Below are positions 12,126-21,453 of a DNA stretch of 64,000 nt, piece after piece (position 1 is the first letter of the stretch; every line of letters begins with the position of its first letter). The notes beneath the pieces are model-generated. The model made no database searches. It was not told the origin of the DNA and saw nothing but the letters and a program-made list of their open reading frames with translations. The stretch is from Cupriavidus gilardii. Its GTDB lineage: Bacteria > Pseudomonadota > Gammaproteobacteria > Burkholderiales > Burkholderiaceae. The DNA is taken from positions 120,344-184,343 of the forward strand of contig NZ_VZOV01000010.1 in NCBI RefSeq assembly GCF_008801915.1, written 5' to 3'. The position numbers were made by a program, and so were the translations under genes.

Positions 12126-12493
12126 AGCTCGTCTCCTGAAAGGCCGGATATGGCTTCGATACTTTTGCCGCAACGCTACGCTGCGCGGCTTACTGCAACC
12201 TGACGCTGTCCTTGCCTGTCCTTTCCGTCCTTCGCGTCCCTCGCTCTTTCAGGGCAAAGGCGCATTGCGACGCAGCAATGATGCCGGCTGCGCGGGCGCG
12301 CCGCGGCGATGCCCGCGGCGTCCGCATGTGAAGCCTAAGCCTTAAGGCTAGCATAGCTATAATCGCCCGGCGCGTGCGATGGCGCGCGCTGCCGCGCCGA
12401 TCGAGGCTTGCTTGCGGCCTGTCTGAAGTCCGCTTGCGGCCCGGTTGCGGTCAATATGCGGCGCGATCTCGGCCATCGCGCCGCGCGCGCGAC
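12126..12493. promoter_or_regulatory. Divergent intergenic region between acs and DMT transporter
   Basis: No gene is seen here. A TATAAT hexamer at 12358-12363 preceded by AT-rich TTAAGGCTAGCATAGC is a plausible -10 for the rightward transporter gene; no good -35 is visible. The acs ribosome-binding site is at the left edge. Nothing else is recognisable. Confidence 0.4.
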
Positions 12494-13510
12494 GTGCCAC
12501 CGACTACCGAACCCGTGCCCCCTTCCGTCCCCCTGAATGCCCTGCTGCTGGCCGCGTCGATGGCGCTGGTCGGCAGCAACGTCGGCCTCGGCAAGGCCAT
12601 CGTCGCCCATGTGCCGATCCTGCTGTTTGCGCTGCTGCGCTTCGTGATCGCCATCGTCTGCCTGTCGCCGTGGTACCGGCCCGCGCGGATGCGCCGCGTG
12701 TCCCGCCGCGAATGGTTCAACCTGTTCCTGCAGGCGTTCTTCGGGACCTTCCTCTTCACGCTGCTGATGCTCGGCGGCGTGCGCCTGACCAGCGCGATGT
12801 CCGCCGGCGTCATCACCAGCACCATTCCGGCGACCGTGGCGATCCTGTCCTGGCTGGTGCTGCGCGAACGGCTGTCGCGCCGCACCGTGCTGGCGGTGCT
12901 GCTGGCGGTGGCCGGCATCGCGGTGCTCAATATCGCCCGCGGCGGCCAGCCAGGCGGCGCGGGCGCCGATGCGCTGCTCGGCAACCTGATGGTGATGGGC
13001 GCGGTGGTCTGCGAGTCGATCTACGTGATCCTGTCCAGGCGTCTGGCGCAGACGCTGGCGGCGATCGAGATCTGCGCCTACACGCATCTGATCGGCGGCC
13101 TGTTGATGCTGCCGCTGGGGCTGGTGCCGCTGCTCGACTTCGATGCGGGCGCCGTGCCGCTGCATGTATGGGCCATGGTGCTGTGGTACGCGCTGTCGGC
13201 CAGCGTGTTCTCGTTCTGGCTGTGGATGAAGGGAATCCGCCATGTGCCGGCGCAGCTGGCCGGCGTGTTCACCTCGGTGCTGCCGATCGCCGCCGCGCTG
13301 TACGGAATCGTGTTCCTCGGCGAAACGCCGGGCTGGGCGCACGGCGTCGCGCTGGTCTGCGTGCTGGCGGGCATTGCACTGGCGAGCTGGCCCGGCAAGC
13401 TGGCGCGCGCGGCGGCCGCACGCGGCGATGGCAGCGGCCAGGCTCGCGGCATTGCGTCCGCCGGCATCGAGCCCGAACCCGGCGCCACGGTACAATCCCG
13501 CGGCCGCTGA
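12494..13510 (+). CDS. EamA/DMT-family inner-membrane transporter
   Basis: Two EamA repeats with about ten membrane helices (NALLLAASMALVGSNVGLGKAI… and …LLGNLMVMGAVVCESIYVILSRR…). The family exports metabolites or amino acids; the substrate here is unknown. The start is uncertain: GTG 12494 (VPPTTEPVPPSVPLNALLL) gives a compact protein of about 338 residues, GTG 12515 is also possible, and GTG 12374 would add a 40-residue Arg-rich stretch not expected in this family. The C-terminal 30 residues are hydrophilic. Confidence 0.8.
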   Translation: MPPTTEPVPPSVPLNALLLAASMALVGSNVGLGKAIVAHVPILLFALLRFVIAIVCLSPWYRPARMRRVSRREWFNLFLQAFFGTFLFTLLMLGGVRLTSAMSAGVITSTIPATVAILSWLVLRERLSRRTVLAVLLAVAGIAVLNIARGGQPGGAGADALLGNLMVMGAVVCESIYVILSRRLAQTLAAIEICAYTHLIGGLLMLPLGLVPLLDFDAGAVPLHVWAMVLWYALSASVFSFWLWMKGIRHVPAQLAGVFTSVLPIAAALYGIVFLGETPGWAHGVALVCVLAGIALASWPGKLARAAAARGDGSGQARGIASAGIEPEPGATVQSRGR

Positions 13511-13597
13511 CCGGCGCGCCGCACGATCGGCCGCCGGCCGGCGGCTGTCCTCCGTACCGAGCAACACAATCCCTTACGCAAAGCTAACGCAACCACC

Positions 13598-14146
13598 ATG
13601 GCATCGAACTTGTCGCCTGAGCCGCATCGGATGCGCCCGATTCCCCGTCTGATCTTCGCCTCGCGCTGGCTGCAGCTGCCGCTGTACCTGGGCCTGATCG
13701 TCGCGCAAGGCGTCTACGTCTATCACTTCCTGATGGAGGTCTGGCATCTGCTGGCCCACGTCACCGAGTACGACGAGAACAAGATCATGCTGGTGGTGCT
13801 GGGCCTGATCGACGTCGTGATGATTTCGAACCTGCTGATCATGGTGATCGTCGGCGGCTACGAGACCTTCGTGTCGCGGCTGGGCATCGACAATCATCCG
13901 GACGAGCCGGAGTGGCTGGACCACGTCAATGCCGGCGTGCTCAAGGTCAAGCTGTCGATGGCGCTGATCGGCATCTCGTCGATCCATCTGCTCAAGACCT
14001 TCATCGACGCGGGACAGCGCGACACCCATACGATCATGTGGCAGGTGGTGATCCACGTCGCCTTCCTGTTCTCGGCGATCGCGATGGCGTGGGTCGACAA
14101 GATGATCACGCACTCGCATCCGGCGCTGCAGGATCGGGGGCTGTAA
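13598..14146 (+). CDS. YqhA-like (UPF0114) membrane protein
   Basis: 182 residues with four predicted membrane segments: [40 protein letters not shown], a third near residues 123-140, and [39 protein letters not shown] and the [13 protein letters not shown] signature are typical of the YqhA/UPF0114 family, whose function is not known. ATG 13598 is preceded by a weak ribosome-binding site. An intrinsic terminator follows. Confidence 0.88.
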   Translation: MASNLSPEPHRMRPIPRLIFASRWLQLPLYLGLIVAQGVYVYHFLMEVWHLLAHVTEYDENKIMLVVLGLIDVVMISNLLIMVIVGGYETFVSRLGIDNHPDEPEWLDHVNAGVLKVKLSMALIGISSIHLLKTFIDAGQRDTHTIMWQVVIHVAFLFSAIAMAWVDKMITHSHPALQDRGL

Positions 14147-14167
14147 CCCGACCTGCGCTGGAGCAAG

Positions 14168-14196
14168 AACCGCGGCCCGGCGCCGCGGTTTTTTAT
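14168..14196 (+). terminator. Intrinsic terminator after yqhA-like gene
   Basis: Arms AACCGCGGC and GCCGCGGTT flank a 5-base loop and are followed by TTTTATT on the plus strand, 22 bases after the stop codon. This is a textbook Rho-independent terminator. Confidence 0.88.
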
Positions 14197-14307
14197 TGCG
14201 CCGCGCTCGTCGGCCGTTTGTCCGATATTCGCGCACGATGTGAAATTAACGCCACTTTTAGCGGCAGGCAGCCGCCCTCCGTCCGGGACGCGTCTGGCGA
14301 GGGGGTG

Positions 14308-14313
14308 TATGAT
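14308..14313 (+). promoter_or_regulatory. Possible -10 element for fumarase gene
   Basis: TATGAT lies 50 bases before the chosen fumarase ATG, after the upstream terminator. No convincing -35 is visible, so this is only a candidate. Confidence 0.3.
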
Positions 14314-14363
14314 TCGGGCGGAATTTTCGTCCGCTTTTGTCCGACTGCCCTCCCCCACAAGAC

Positions 14364-15887
14364 ATGACCGTCATCAAGCAAGAAGACCTGATCCAGAGCG
14401 TCGCCGACTCCCTGCAGTACATCAGCTACTACCACCCGATGGACTACATCACCAGCCTGGGCCGTGCCTACGAGCTGGAACAAAGTCCGGCGGCCAAGGA
14501 CGCGATCGCGCAGATTCTGACCAACAGCCGCATGTGCGCCGAAGGCAAGCGCCCGATCTGCCAGGACACCGGCATCGTGACCGTCTTCGTCAAGGTCGGC
14601 ATGGACGTGCGCTGGGACGGCGCCACCATGGGCCTGACCGACATGATCAACGAGGGCGTGCGCCGGGGCTACACCCACCCCGACAACGTGCTGCGCGCCT
14701 CGATCGTCAATCCGCCCGAAGGCGGCCGCAAGAATACCAAGGACAACACGCCGGCCGTGATCCACTACGAGATCGTGCCGGGCGACAAGGTCGACATCCA
14801 GGTCGCGGCCAAGGGCGGCGGCTCGGAGAACAAGTCCAAGTTCGTGATGCTGAACCCGTCCGACTCGATCGTCGACTGGGTGCTCAAGACCGTGCCGACC
14901 ATGGGCGCGGGCTGGTGCCCGCCCGGCATGCTGGGCATCGGCATCGGCGGCACCGCCGAGAAGGCGATGGTGATGGCCAAGGAATCGTTGATGGAATCGA
15001 TCGACATCCAGGACATCATCGCCCGCGGTCCGAAGGACTGGATCGAGGAACTGCGCGTCGAGCTGTACGAGAAGGTCAATGCGCTGGGCATCGGCGCGCA
15101 GGGCCTGGGCGGCCTGGCCACCGTGCTGGACGTCAAGATCATGGCTGCGCCGACGCACGCCGCGTCCAAGCCGGTGGCGATGATCCCGAACTGCGCCGCC
15201 ACCCGCCACGTGCACTTCACGCTGGACGGCAGCGGCCCGGCCAGGCTGGAAGCGCCGGACCTGTCGCAGTGGCCGAAGGTCGAGTGGGCACCGAACACCG
15301 AGACGTCGAAGCGCGTGGACCTGAACACGCTGACGCCCGAGGAAGTGGCCTCGTGGAAGCCAGGCCAGACGCTGCTGCTGAACGGCAAGATGCTGACCGG
15401 CCGCGACGCCGCGCACAAGCGCATCGCGGACATGCTGGCCAAGGGCGAGAAGCTGCCGATCGACTTCACCAACCGCGTGATCTACTACGTCGGCCCGGTC
15501 GATCCGGTGCGCGACGAAGTGGTGGGCCCGGCCGGCCCCACCACCGCCACGCGGATGGACAAGTTCACCGAGACGATGCTGTCGCAGACCGGACTGATCG
15601 CGATGATCGGCAAGGCCGAGCGCGGCCCGGTGGCGATCGAAGCGATCCAGAAGCACAAGTCGGCCTACCTGATGGCGGTCGGCGGCGCGGCCTACCTGGT
15701 GTCGAAGGCGATCCGCGGCGCCAAGGTGCTGGCCTTCGAAGACCTCGGCATGGAAGCGATCTACGAGTTCGACGTCAAGGACATGCCGGTCACGGTCGCG
15801 GTCGACAGCAGCGGTACGTCGGTGCACAAGACCGGCCCCGCCGAATGGCAGGCCAGGATCGGCAAGATTCCGGTCGCGGCGCTTTAA
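14364..15887 (+). CDS. Fumarate hydratase, class I (iron-sulfur)
   Basis: 507 residues, the full fused alpha-beta form of class I fumarase, which interconverts fumarate and malate with an oxygen-sensitive 4Fe-4S cluster. Candidate cluster cysteines are in PICQDTG (C66), GAGWCPPGMLG and PNCAATRH, spaced as in the family. The C-terminal beta part carries GKMLTGRDAAHKRI and VGPAGPTTATRMDKF. ATG 14364 (MTVIKQEDLIQSVADSLQYIS) matches family starts; an in-frame TTG at 14337 would add nine residues. It stands alone, with its own terminator-bounded upstream region. Confidence 0.95.
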   Translation: MTVIKQEDLIQSVADSLQYISYYHPMDYITSLGRAYELEQSPAAKDAIAQILTNSRMCAEGKRPICQDTGIVTVFVKVGMDVRWDGATMGLTDMINEGVRRGYTHPDNVLRASIVNPPEGGRKNTKDNTPAVIHYEIVPGDKVDIQVAAKGGGSENKSKFVMLNPSDSIVDWVLKTVPTMGAGWCPPGMLGIGIGGTAEKAMVMAKESLMESIDIQDIIARGPKDWIEELRVELYEKVNALGIGAQGLGGLATVLDVKIMAAPTHAASKPVAMIPNCAATRHVHFTLDGSGPARLEAPDLSQWPKVEWAPNTETSKRVDLNTLTPEEVASWKPGQTLLLNGKMLTGRDAAHKRIADMLAKGEKLPIDFTNRVIYYVGPVDPVRDEVVGPAGPTTATRMDKFTETMLSQTGLIAMIGKAERGPVAIEAIQKHKSAYLMAVGGAAYLVSKAIRGAKVLAFEDLGMEAIYEFDVKDMPVTVAVDSSGTSVHKTGPAEWQARIGKIPVAAL

Positions 15888-15959
15888 GGGTTCAAGATTG
15901 GTGAGTCGCGGGCGACAGCCATCGCCCGCGACCATCAACCGCCCTTGCCCTCTCCCCCA

Positions 15960-16110
15960 CCCTCTCCCGCAAGCGGGAGAGGGAGCACACACCGGGCAGT
16001 TGCCAACGCGATCGGTTTGCTGCCCTCGCCCGCTTGCGGGAGAGGGGGCACACACCGGGCAGTCTCCAACGCGATTGGTTTGCTCCCCCCTCCCGCTTGC
16101 GGGAGAGGGG
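15960..16110. repeat. Three tandem copies of a ~63-bp hairpin-bearing repeat
   Basis: Each unit has a palindrome around CCCGCTTGCGGG (first copy CCCGCAAGCGGG) followed by GAGAGGG and CACACACCGGGCAGT, then CCAACGCGAT and GGTTTGCT. Copies begin near 15961, 16024 and 16086, the last truncated. This looks like an interspersed REP-type element. It fills the 5' region of murI, where the hairpins could affect mRNA stability or termination of fumarase transcripts. Confidence 0.8.
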
Positions 16111-16159
16111 CCGGGGGAGAGCGCAACCGCCCCCTATTCCCCTAAGCCAGCTCTCCCCC

Positions 16160-16996
16160 GTGTCCCCCTCCCCCATCGGCATCTTCGATTCCGGCCTCGG
16201 CGGCCTGTCCGTGCTGCGCGAGGTGCGAGCGCTGCTGCCGCACGAAACCCTGCTCTACCTGGCCGACTCGCGCTATGCGCCCTATGGCGAGAAGCCGCAG
16301 GGCTTCGTGCAGGCGCGCACGCTGCAGGCCTGCGAATGGCTGGCGGCGCAGGGCTGCAAGGCGCTGGTGGTGGCCTGCAATACGGCCACCGCGCATGGCA
16401 TCCAGGCGCTGCGCGAGCGCCTGCCGTTGCCGATCGTCGGTGTCGAGCCGGGACTGAAGCCGGCGGTAGCGGCCAGCCGCAGCAAGGTGGTCGGTGTGCT
16501 CGCCACCGCCAATACGCTGGCCAGCGACAAGTTCGCGCGGCTGCTGCATTCGCTGCAGGACCAGTGCCGCTTCGTCTGCCAGCCCGGCGGCGGGCTGGTC
16601 GCGCGCATCGAACAGGGCGATATCGACGGGCCGCTGGTTCGCGAACGTCTGCAGACCTGCCTGGCGCCGATGCTCGAAGCGGGCGCCGATACGCTGGTGC
16701 TCGGCTGCACCCACTATCCGTTCCTCAGCGAAACCGTGCGCGAGCTGATCGGCGAGCGGATGACATTGATCGATACCGGCGTCGCGGTCGCGCGGCAATT
16801 GCAGCGCAAGCTGGCCGAGCACGGCTTGGCGGCCGACGCGGGCAGCGGCGTGGACGCTGGCGCGAGTCCGATCGCGGTGGCGCGCTACTGCACCACCAGC
16901 GACGCCGAACACCTGCGCCGGATGGCGCGCGCGCTGCTGCATGTCGATGCCGCAGCGGAAACGGTGGTGATCGAGCCGGCGCCGATCACGCCCTGA
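16160..16996 (+). CDS. murI: Glutamate racemase
   Basis: 278 residues. It converts L-glutamate to D-glutamate for peptidoglycan. Family motifs: IGIFDSGLGGLSVL at the N-terminus, catalytic cysteines in VACNTATAHG (C73) and LGCTHYPF (C183), and TLIDTGVAVA. GTG 16160 is chosen because the family-conserved IFDSGLGG begins six residues in; a longer in-frame start at 16034 would lie inside the repeat and add Arg-rich sequence. No clear Shine-Dalgarno precedes the GTG. It converges on the AAA+ gene. Confidence 0.93.
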   Translation: MSPSPIGIFDSGLGGLSVLREVRALLPHETLLYLADSRYAPYGEKPQGFVQARTLQACEWLAAQGCKALVVACNTATAHGIQALRERLPLPIVGVEPGLKPAVAASRSKVVGVLATANTLASDKFARLLHSLQDQCRFVCQPGGGLVARIEQGDIDGPLVRERLQTCLAPMLEAGADTLVLGCTHYPFLSETVRELIGERMTLIDTGVAVARQLQRKLAEHGLAADAGSGVDAGASPIAVARYCTTSDAEHLRRMARALLHVDAAAETVVIEPAPITP

Positions 16997-17084
16997 TCTC
17001 GCGCCTCGCTGCGCGCCTCGTTGCCCGCCTCCTTGCGCGCCTCCTTTCGCGTCTCCTTGCGCGGCGCCGCTCGGCCTTGTTGCC

Positions 17085-19385
17085 TCAGCGGACGAAGCCC
17101 ACCTGACGGCGCTCCCTGACCTCCGGCTTGACCGCATGCTCCTGGCGCAGCTGCGCGAGGAATTCGTCGGGCGTCAGCGCCTCGCCCAGCAGCGCGCATT
17201 GCCGCTTGACGGTGGCAAAGTCGCCCGGCGTCAGGCCGTCGAGCCCGGCCAGTTCGCGCCGCATCGCATCGTCGAGCGCGGATGCGTCGCCGTCGAGCGC
17301 CTCGTCGACGAACATCGATTCGCGCTGCGCCGGCAGCAGCGGCATGAAGCGGATCTTGAACGAGAAGCGGCGCAAGGCGGCCTCGTCGAGCCGGTCGAAC
17401 AGATTGGTCGTGCAGACGAAGATGCCGTTGAACCGCTCCATACCCTGCAGCATCTCGTTGACCTCGGAGACCTCGTAATTGCGCACCGCCTGCTGCCGGC
17501 TCTGCATGAAGCTGTCGGCCTCGTCGAGCAGCAGCACGGCGCCGTCTTCCTCGGCGCGCGCGAACATCGCGGCGATCTGCTGCTCGGTCTCGCCGACGTA
17601 CTTGCTCATCAGGTCCGAGGCCCGCCGCATCATCAGCGGCAGCTCCAGCGCGGCGGCGATATGTTCGGCCAGCGCCGTCTTGCCGGTGCCCGGCGGGCCG
17701 TAGAAGCACAGCGTGCCGCGGCGCCGCGCCTGCAGCGCCCGGATGATGCGCTCGACGCGATAGCGGGTCTCCAGGTTCAGCCGGTCGAGCCGGTAATGCG
17801 TGACCACCGGCCGCGTCTCCGCTTCGGGCCGCAGGCCCATCGCGCGGTCGGCGTGCTCGAGCTGGCGCAGGATCAGCGTCTCGACCGGCTCGCCGATGCC
17901 GGGCTGGGCCAGCTGCACGAAACGCGCGGCCGATTGCACCTGCGCCGGCGTCAGCGTGCGGCGCGCCGCCAGCGACGCGATAAAGGCATCGCTGACCGCC
18001 AGTCCGCCCAGATACTTGCGGATGATGTTCTCGCGTACCTGCGGCGGCGGAATGCGCAGCTCCAGATGGAAATGGAAGCGGCGCAGATAGGCGGGATCGA
18101 TCTGCCGGATCGAATTGGAGATCCAGATCACCGGCACCGGATTGCGCTCCAGCGTCTGGTTGACCCAGGCCTTGCCGTTGACCGAACCGCGCGTGTCCTC
18201 CTGGCCGAACAGGCTCATCAGCTCGCGCGCCGAGCCCGGGAATACGTCTTCGACCTCGTCGAACAGCAGCGCGGTATTGGCGCGGCCGCGCAGAAAGGCC
18301 TGCGACACCTGCAGCGAGCGATAACGATCCTTGCCCGACAGGCTGTTGCCGTCGCGGTCCAGGCAATCGACCTCGTACAGCTCGCAGCCGGCCTCGCGCG
18401 CGAGCAGCCGTGCAAATTCGGTCTTGCCGGTGCCGGGCGGCCCGTAGATCAGCACGTTGACGCCCTCGGCATGCTGGCGCGTGGCGTTCGCCAGCAGCGC
18501 GGTCAGGTAGCGGGCATCGCTCTCGACATGGGGATAGTCGGTGCTCGACAGCGTCGGCGGCGCGGCCGGGCGCGTGAACACCGCCATCATCTCGGCCTCG
18601 TCGGCGTAGTTGCCGAGCAGCACGTGCAGCAACCGGTCGGACAGCCGCATCAGGTCGCCCAGATCGGTCACGCTGTTCTCGGGCAGCGGCTGCTCGATCA
18701 GGTTCAGCGTCTCCAGCCGCGAGCCCGGCCGCAACGAGGCGGCAACCTGGGCCGCGGTGGCGCCTGTCAGCCCGGCCAGGATCTGGAAGGCCTCCTGGCT
18801 GTGCGCGACCTTGCAGTCGACCATCACCGCGCGCAGGTCGCGCTTGTACTTGGCCAGCGCGGCAAACAGCAGCAGCTTGCGCTCGTGGTCGGGCAAGTCC
18901 AGCACATGGCTGAGCATGTCGATATTGCGGACCAGCAGCACGCGCTCGCCGTCGAGCCTGGCCGCCAGCGCGGCGGCCGATACCTCGAACACGGTGAACA
19001 TGTCCTTGGCATGGTGCTTGACGTACTCGTCCAGGTAATAGAACAGCGCCCCCTCGTCGAAGGCGCTGTTCCACTGGCCGTGCCGCTCGAGAAATTCCTC
19101 GGGAGTCAGCCGGGCCGCGCCGCGCCAGGCCGGCATGTCGGCGCAGCGCGCGGCGAGGAAACGCTGCACGCGCATCACGACGCCATAGGGCCAGACCAGC
19201 TCCTGGGCGCTGACCGTCAGCACGTCGTTGATATTGCTGCGCAGGTTGAAACGCGGTCCCAGCGCGCAGACCACGCGCAATGCGAACTGGGCGCACATCC
19301 AGTCGAGCGCCGTGGTGGCGCCCGCCCCGGGGGCCGCGCGCAACAGCGCCGGCCGGTCCTCGTCGATGCTGCGGGTGAAATCCAT
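17085..19385 (-). CDS. Tandem AAA+ ATPase of unknown function
   Basis: 766 residues with two AAA+ modules. The first has Walker A GPPGTGKTEFA near residue 314 and Walker B LLFDEVED near 372; the second has GPPGTGKTALA near 562 and VLLLDEADS near 615, followed by a sensor-like CTTN and an RRFSFKIRF arm. The N-terminal 300 residues are alpha-helical and not recognised. The layout resembles uncharacterised proteobacterial AAA proteins rather than ClpA/B or FtsH: there is no peptidase, no zinc site and no membrane segment. It could be a remodelling chaperone; the target is unknown. ATG 19385 has GAGGAG about 14 bases upstream. Single gene, convergent with murI. Confidence 0.8.
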   Translation of the reverse strand: MDFTRSIDEDRPALLRAAPGAGATTALDWMCAQFALRVVCALGPRFNLRSNINDVLTVSAQELVWPYGVVMRVQRFLAARCADMPAWRGAARLTPEEFLERHGQWNSAFDEGALFYYLDEYVKHHAKDMFTVFEVSAAALAARLDGERVLLVRNIDMLSHVLDLPDHERKLLLFAALAKYKRDLRAVMVDCKVAHSQEAFQILAGLTGATAAQVAASLRPGSRLETLNLIEQPLPENSVTDLGDLMRLSDRLLHVLLGNYADEAEMMAVFTRPAAPPTLSSTDYPHVESDARYLTALLANATRQHAEGVNVLIYGPPGTGKTEFARLLAREAGCELYEVDCLDRDGNSLSGKDRYRSLQVSQAFLRGRANTALLFDEVEDVFPGSARELMSLFGQEDTRGSVNGKAWVNQTLERNPVPVIWISNSIRQIDPAYLRRFHFHLELRIPPPQVRENIIRKYLGGLAVSDAFIASLAARRTLTPAQVQSAARFVQLAQPGIGEPVETLILRQLEHADRAMGLRPEAETRPVVTHYRLDRLNLETRYRVERIIRALQARRRGTLCFYGPPGTGKTALAEHIAAALELPLMMRRASDLMSKYVGETEQQIAAMFARAEEDGAVLLLDEADSFMQSRQQAVRNYEVSEVNEMLQGMERFNGIFVCTTNLFDRLDEAALRRFSFKIRFMPLLPAQRESMFVDEALDGDASALDDAMRRELAGLDGLTPGDFATVKRQCALLGEALTPDEFLAQLRQEHAVKPEVRERRQVGFVR

Positions 19386-19777
19386 GGGCAAGGCTCCTCG
19401 TCCCGGACGAGCGACGGAGGACCGTCGCCGCCGCTTCCTTCGCCGTTTTTTTCGCTTGGTTCTCGGCCTGCTTTGCCGCTGTTCCTGCCGCGTGCTCTGT
19501 TGTCGACCGCGATCGCCTGCTGTTCCGCCTGCTTCCAGCCTTTGTCCCGCCGGCCGCCTGCCAGTTCACCGGGCCCTTTTTTCGTATGCTAGCTCGCTTT
19601 GCCGGGTGCGGTTAGTCGGGGCGTCCCCGCAGGCATGGCCGGCGACGACCCGGCTTCCAGCAGGGTCAAGTGGCGAGAAGGCCGACAAATAGGAATCATT
19701 ATCGTTTATACTCACGCGCTGACACGCTGCCAGAGAGTGGCGCTCCCCCAGGCTTTGACTTTGAAGGAGCGTTTATC
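19386..19777 (+). promoter_or_regulatory. Intergenic region with Fur-box promoter for tonB cluster
   Basis: A Fur-box-like sequence GGAATCATTATCGTTTATA lies at 19692-19710 (core AATCATTATC) and overlaps a TATACT -10 candidate at 19707-19712. Iron-bound Fur would block it. Bases 19400-19680 hold no recognisable gene on either strand. The transcript would first encode the 21-residue peptide, then tonB-exbB-exbD. Confidence 0.7.
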
Positions 19778-19843
19778 ATGGAACTGCTGATTAGCCTGCT
19801 GGTTGGTTGCGGTATTTCGCTGGTGCTGTTTCGCCGTAAATAG
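19778..19843 (+). CDS. 21-residue membrane micropeptide upstream of tonB
   Basis: A tiny ORF, MELLISLLVGCGISLVLFRRK, with a perfect AAGGAG seven bases before ATG 19778. It reads as one hydrophobic helix with a central Gly-Cys-Gly and a positively charged C-terminus (cytoplasmic by the positive-inside rule). It is the first possible gene downstream of the Fur-box promoter and 131 bases before tonB. It could be a real small membrane protein tuning TonB/ExbB, or a leader peptide. No family is recognised. Confidence 0.5.
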   Translation: MELLISLLVGCGISLVLFRRK

Positions 19844-19974
19844 ATTGCTGTAACGGCTGCGGAACAGCCGCCGAACAGCCCGATCGCCGCGCCGCTCGCG
19901 CCCGACACACCGATGCCGCCTTCGGGCGGGAGGCCGCGCCTGCAACGCCGGTTAGCCGAAATTTGTTGTCTCAC

Positions 19975-20640
19975 ATGTTCGATCAACGTTTCCTGAAGAT
20001 CACGCTTGCCGTTCTGCTTTTCCACGCCGGCCTGCTGTATCTGATCCAGAGTGGGCTCGCGCGCAAGATGACCGAAGCGGTGATCGCGCCTGAAATCATC
20101 GCCCGTATCATTCCGCTGGAACCGCCGCAGCAGCCGGCACCGGAGCCGCCCAAGCCGCAACCGAAACCGGAGACGCCGCCCAAGCAGGTCAAGGTCACCA
20201 AGCCGACGCCGCAGCCCAAGCCGCAACCGAAGCCCGAACCGCGCATCGAGCCGACGCCCGCGCTGCCGCCGACGCCGACCGCGGTCGAAGCGCCGCCCGC
20301 ACCGCCGGCCCCGCCCGCTCCCCCGCCGCCGCCCGAGCCGGCACCGGTCGCCACCGGTCCACGCGCGGTCGGCATCGGCGAGATCCAGTGCACGCCGCCG
20401 CAGCCGACCTACCCGTCGCAGTCGCGGCGGATGGGCGAAACCGGCAAGACCGTGGTGCGCCTGACCACCGACGATACCGGCAAGGTGGTCAAGACCGCGG
20501 TGGTCAGCTCCAGCGGTTCGTCACGCCTGGACCAGGCGGCGATCGACGCGGTCCAGCGGATGCGCTGCAAGCCTTATGTCGAAAACGGTCGTGCGATCGC
20601 GGTCACCGCGCAGCAGCCGATCGCTTTCGAACTGAACTGA
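19975..20640 (+). CDS. tonB: TonB energy-transducing protein
   Basis: 221 residues. N-terminal membrane anchor (FLKITLAVLLFHAGLLYLI, residues about 5-23) with the conserved His that contacts ExbB. The long Pro/Lys/Glu spacer (about 45-125: PKPQPKPE, KPTPQPKPQPKP) spans the periplasm. The C-terminal TonB fold begins at IQCTPPQPTYPSQSRRMGETGKTVVRL. It couples the proton motive force to outer-membrane siderophore and haem receptors. ATG 19975 is used; the in-frame TTG 19963 is less likely. exbB and exbD follow. Confidence 0.95.
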   Translation: MFDQRFLKITLAVLLFHAGLLYLIQSGLARKMTEAVIAPEIIARIIPLEPPQQPAPEPPKPQPKPETPPKQVKVTKPTPQPKPQPKPEPRIEPTPALPPTPTAVEAPPAPPAPPAPPPPPEPAPVATGPRAVGIGEIQCTPPQPTYPSQSRRMGETGKTVVRLTTDDTGKVVKTAVVSSSGSSRLDQAAIDAVQRMRCKPYVENGRAIAVTAQQPIAFELN

Positions 20641-20686
20641 TTTGAACTGAACCCTCCATACGATTTACGACTTACCAGGAACCATC

Positions 20687-21415
20687 ATGCAGGACCTCGG
20701 ACTCAGCCATCTGTGGGCGCAAGGCGATTTCGTCATGCGTGCGACCGCCATCATTCTGCTCGTCATGTCGCTGGCGTCATGGATCGTGATTCTCACCAAG
20801 GCGTGGGATCTGGTCCGCCTGAAGAAAATGGCGCAGGGCGCGGAAAAGCGCTTCTGGCATTCGGACGATTTCGACCACGCGCTCGAAACGCTCGGCAGCA
20901 GCGAATCGAATCCGTTCCGCACGCTGGCGCTGACCGGCAAGGAAGCGGCCCAGCACCATCGCGCCAGCCAGCCGCAGCTGCATGACGTGATGGATATTTC
21001 CGACTGGCTGACCCGTTCGCTGAAGAGCGCGATCGACGACGCCGTGTCGCGCATGCAGTCGGGCCTGGCGATCCTGGCCTCGGTGGGCTCCACCGCGCCG
21101 TTCGTCGGTCTGTTCGGCACCGTCTGGGGCATCTACCACGCGCTGATCGGCATCGGCGCCTCCGGCGTGCCGACCATCGACAAGGTCGCCGGCCCGGTCG
21201 GCGAAGCGCTGATCATGACGGCCTTCGGCCTGGCGGTGGCCATCCCCGCGGTGCTCGGCTACAACGCGCTGACGCGCGGCAACAAGGCGGTGATCTCGAA
21301 GCTGAACCGCTTCGCCCACGATCTGCACGCTTACTTCGTCACCGGCGCCCGTGTGCGCCCGACCGGCGCGCGCACCGCCGACGACAATGCGGTGCGTCTC
21401 GCGGTCAAGAACTGA
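20687..21415 (+). CDS. exbB: ExbB proton-channel component
   Basis: 242 residues of the MotA/TolQ/ExbB family: one N-terminal helix (AIILLVMSLASWIVILTKAW), a cytoplasmic loop, then two helices including LASVGSTAPFVGLFGTVWGIYHALIGI and VGEALIMTAFGLAVAIPAVLGYNAL. With ExbD it forms the proton-driven motor that energises TonB. It lies 46 bases after tonB and is preceded by an AGGAA-type ribosome-binding site. Confidence 0.95.
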   Translation: MQDLGLSHLWAQGDFVMRATAIILLVMSLASWIVILTKAWDLVRLKKMAQGAEKRFWHSDDFDHALETLGSSESNPFRTLALTGKEAAQHHRASQPQLHDVMDISDWLTRSLKSAIDDAVSRMQSGLAILASVGSTAPFVGLFGTVWGIYHALIGIGASGVPTIDKVAGPVGEALIMTAFGLAVAIPAVLGYNALTRGNKAVISKLNRFAHDLHAYFVTGARVRPTGARTADDNAVRLAVKN

Positions 21416-21453
21416 ACTGACGCGGACCGCCCTCCGCTCGAAAGGAAGTCATC

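Noticed and set aside
12374..12493. Forty-residue N-terminal extension of the DMT transporter
   Set aside because: The extension is Arg-rich, lies against the putative -10 element and is not expected for EamA proteins; a GTG at 12494 is preferred.
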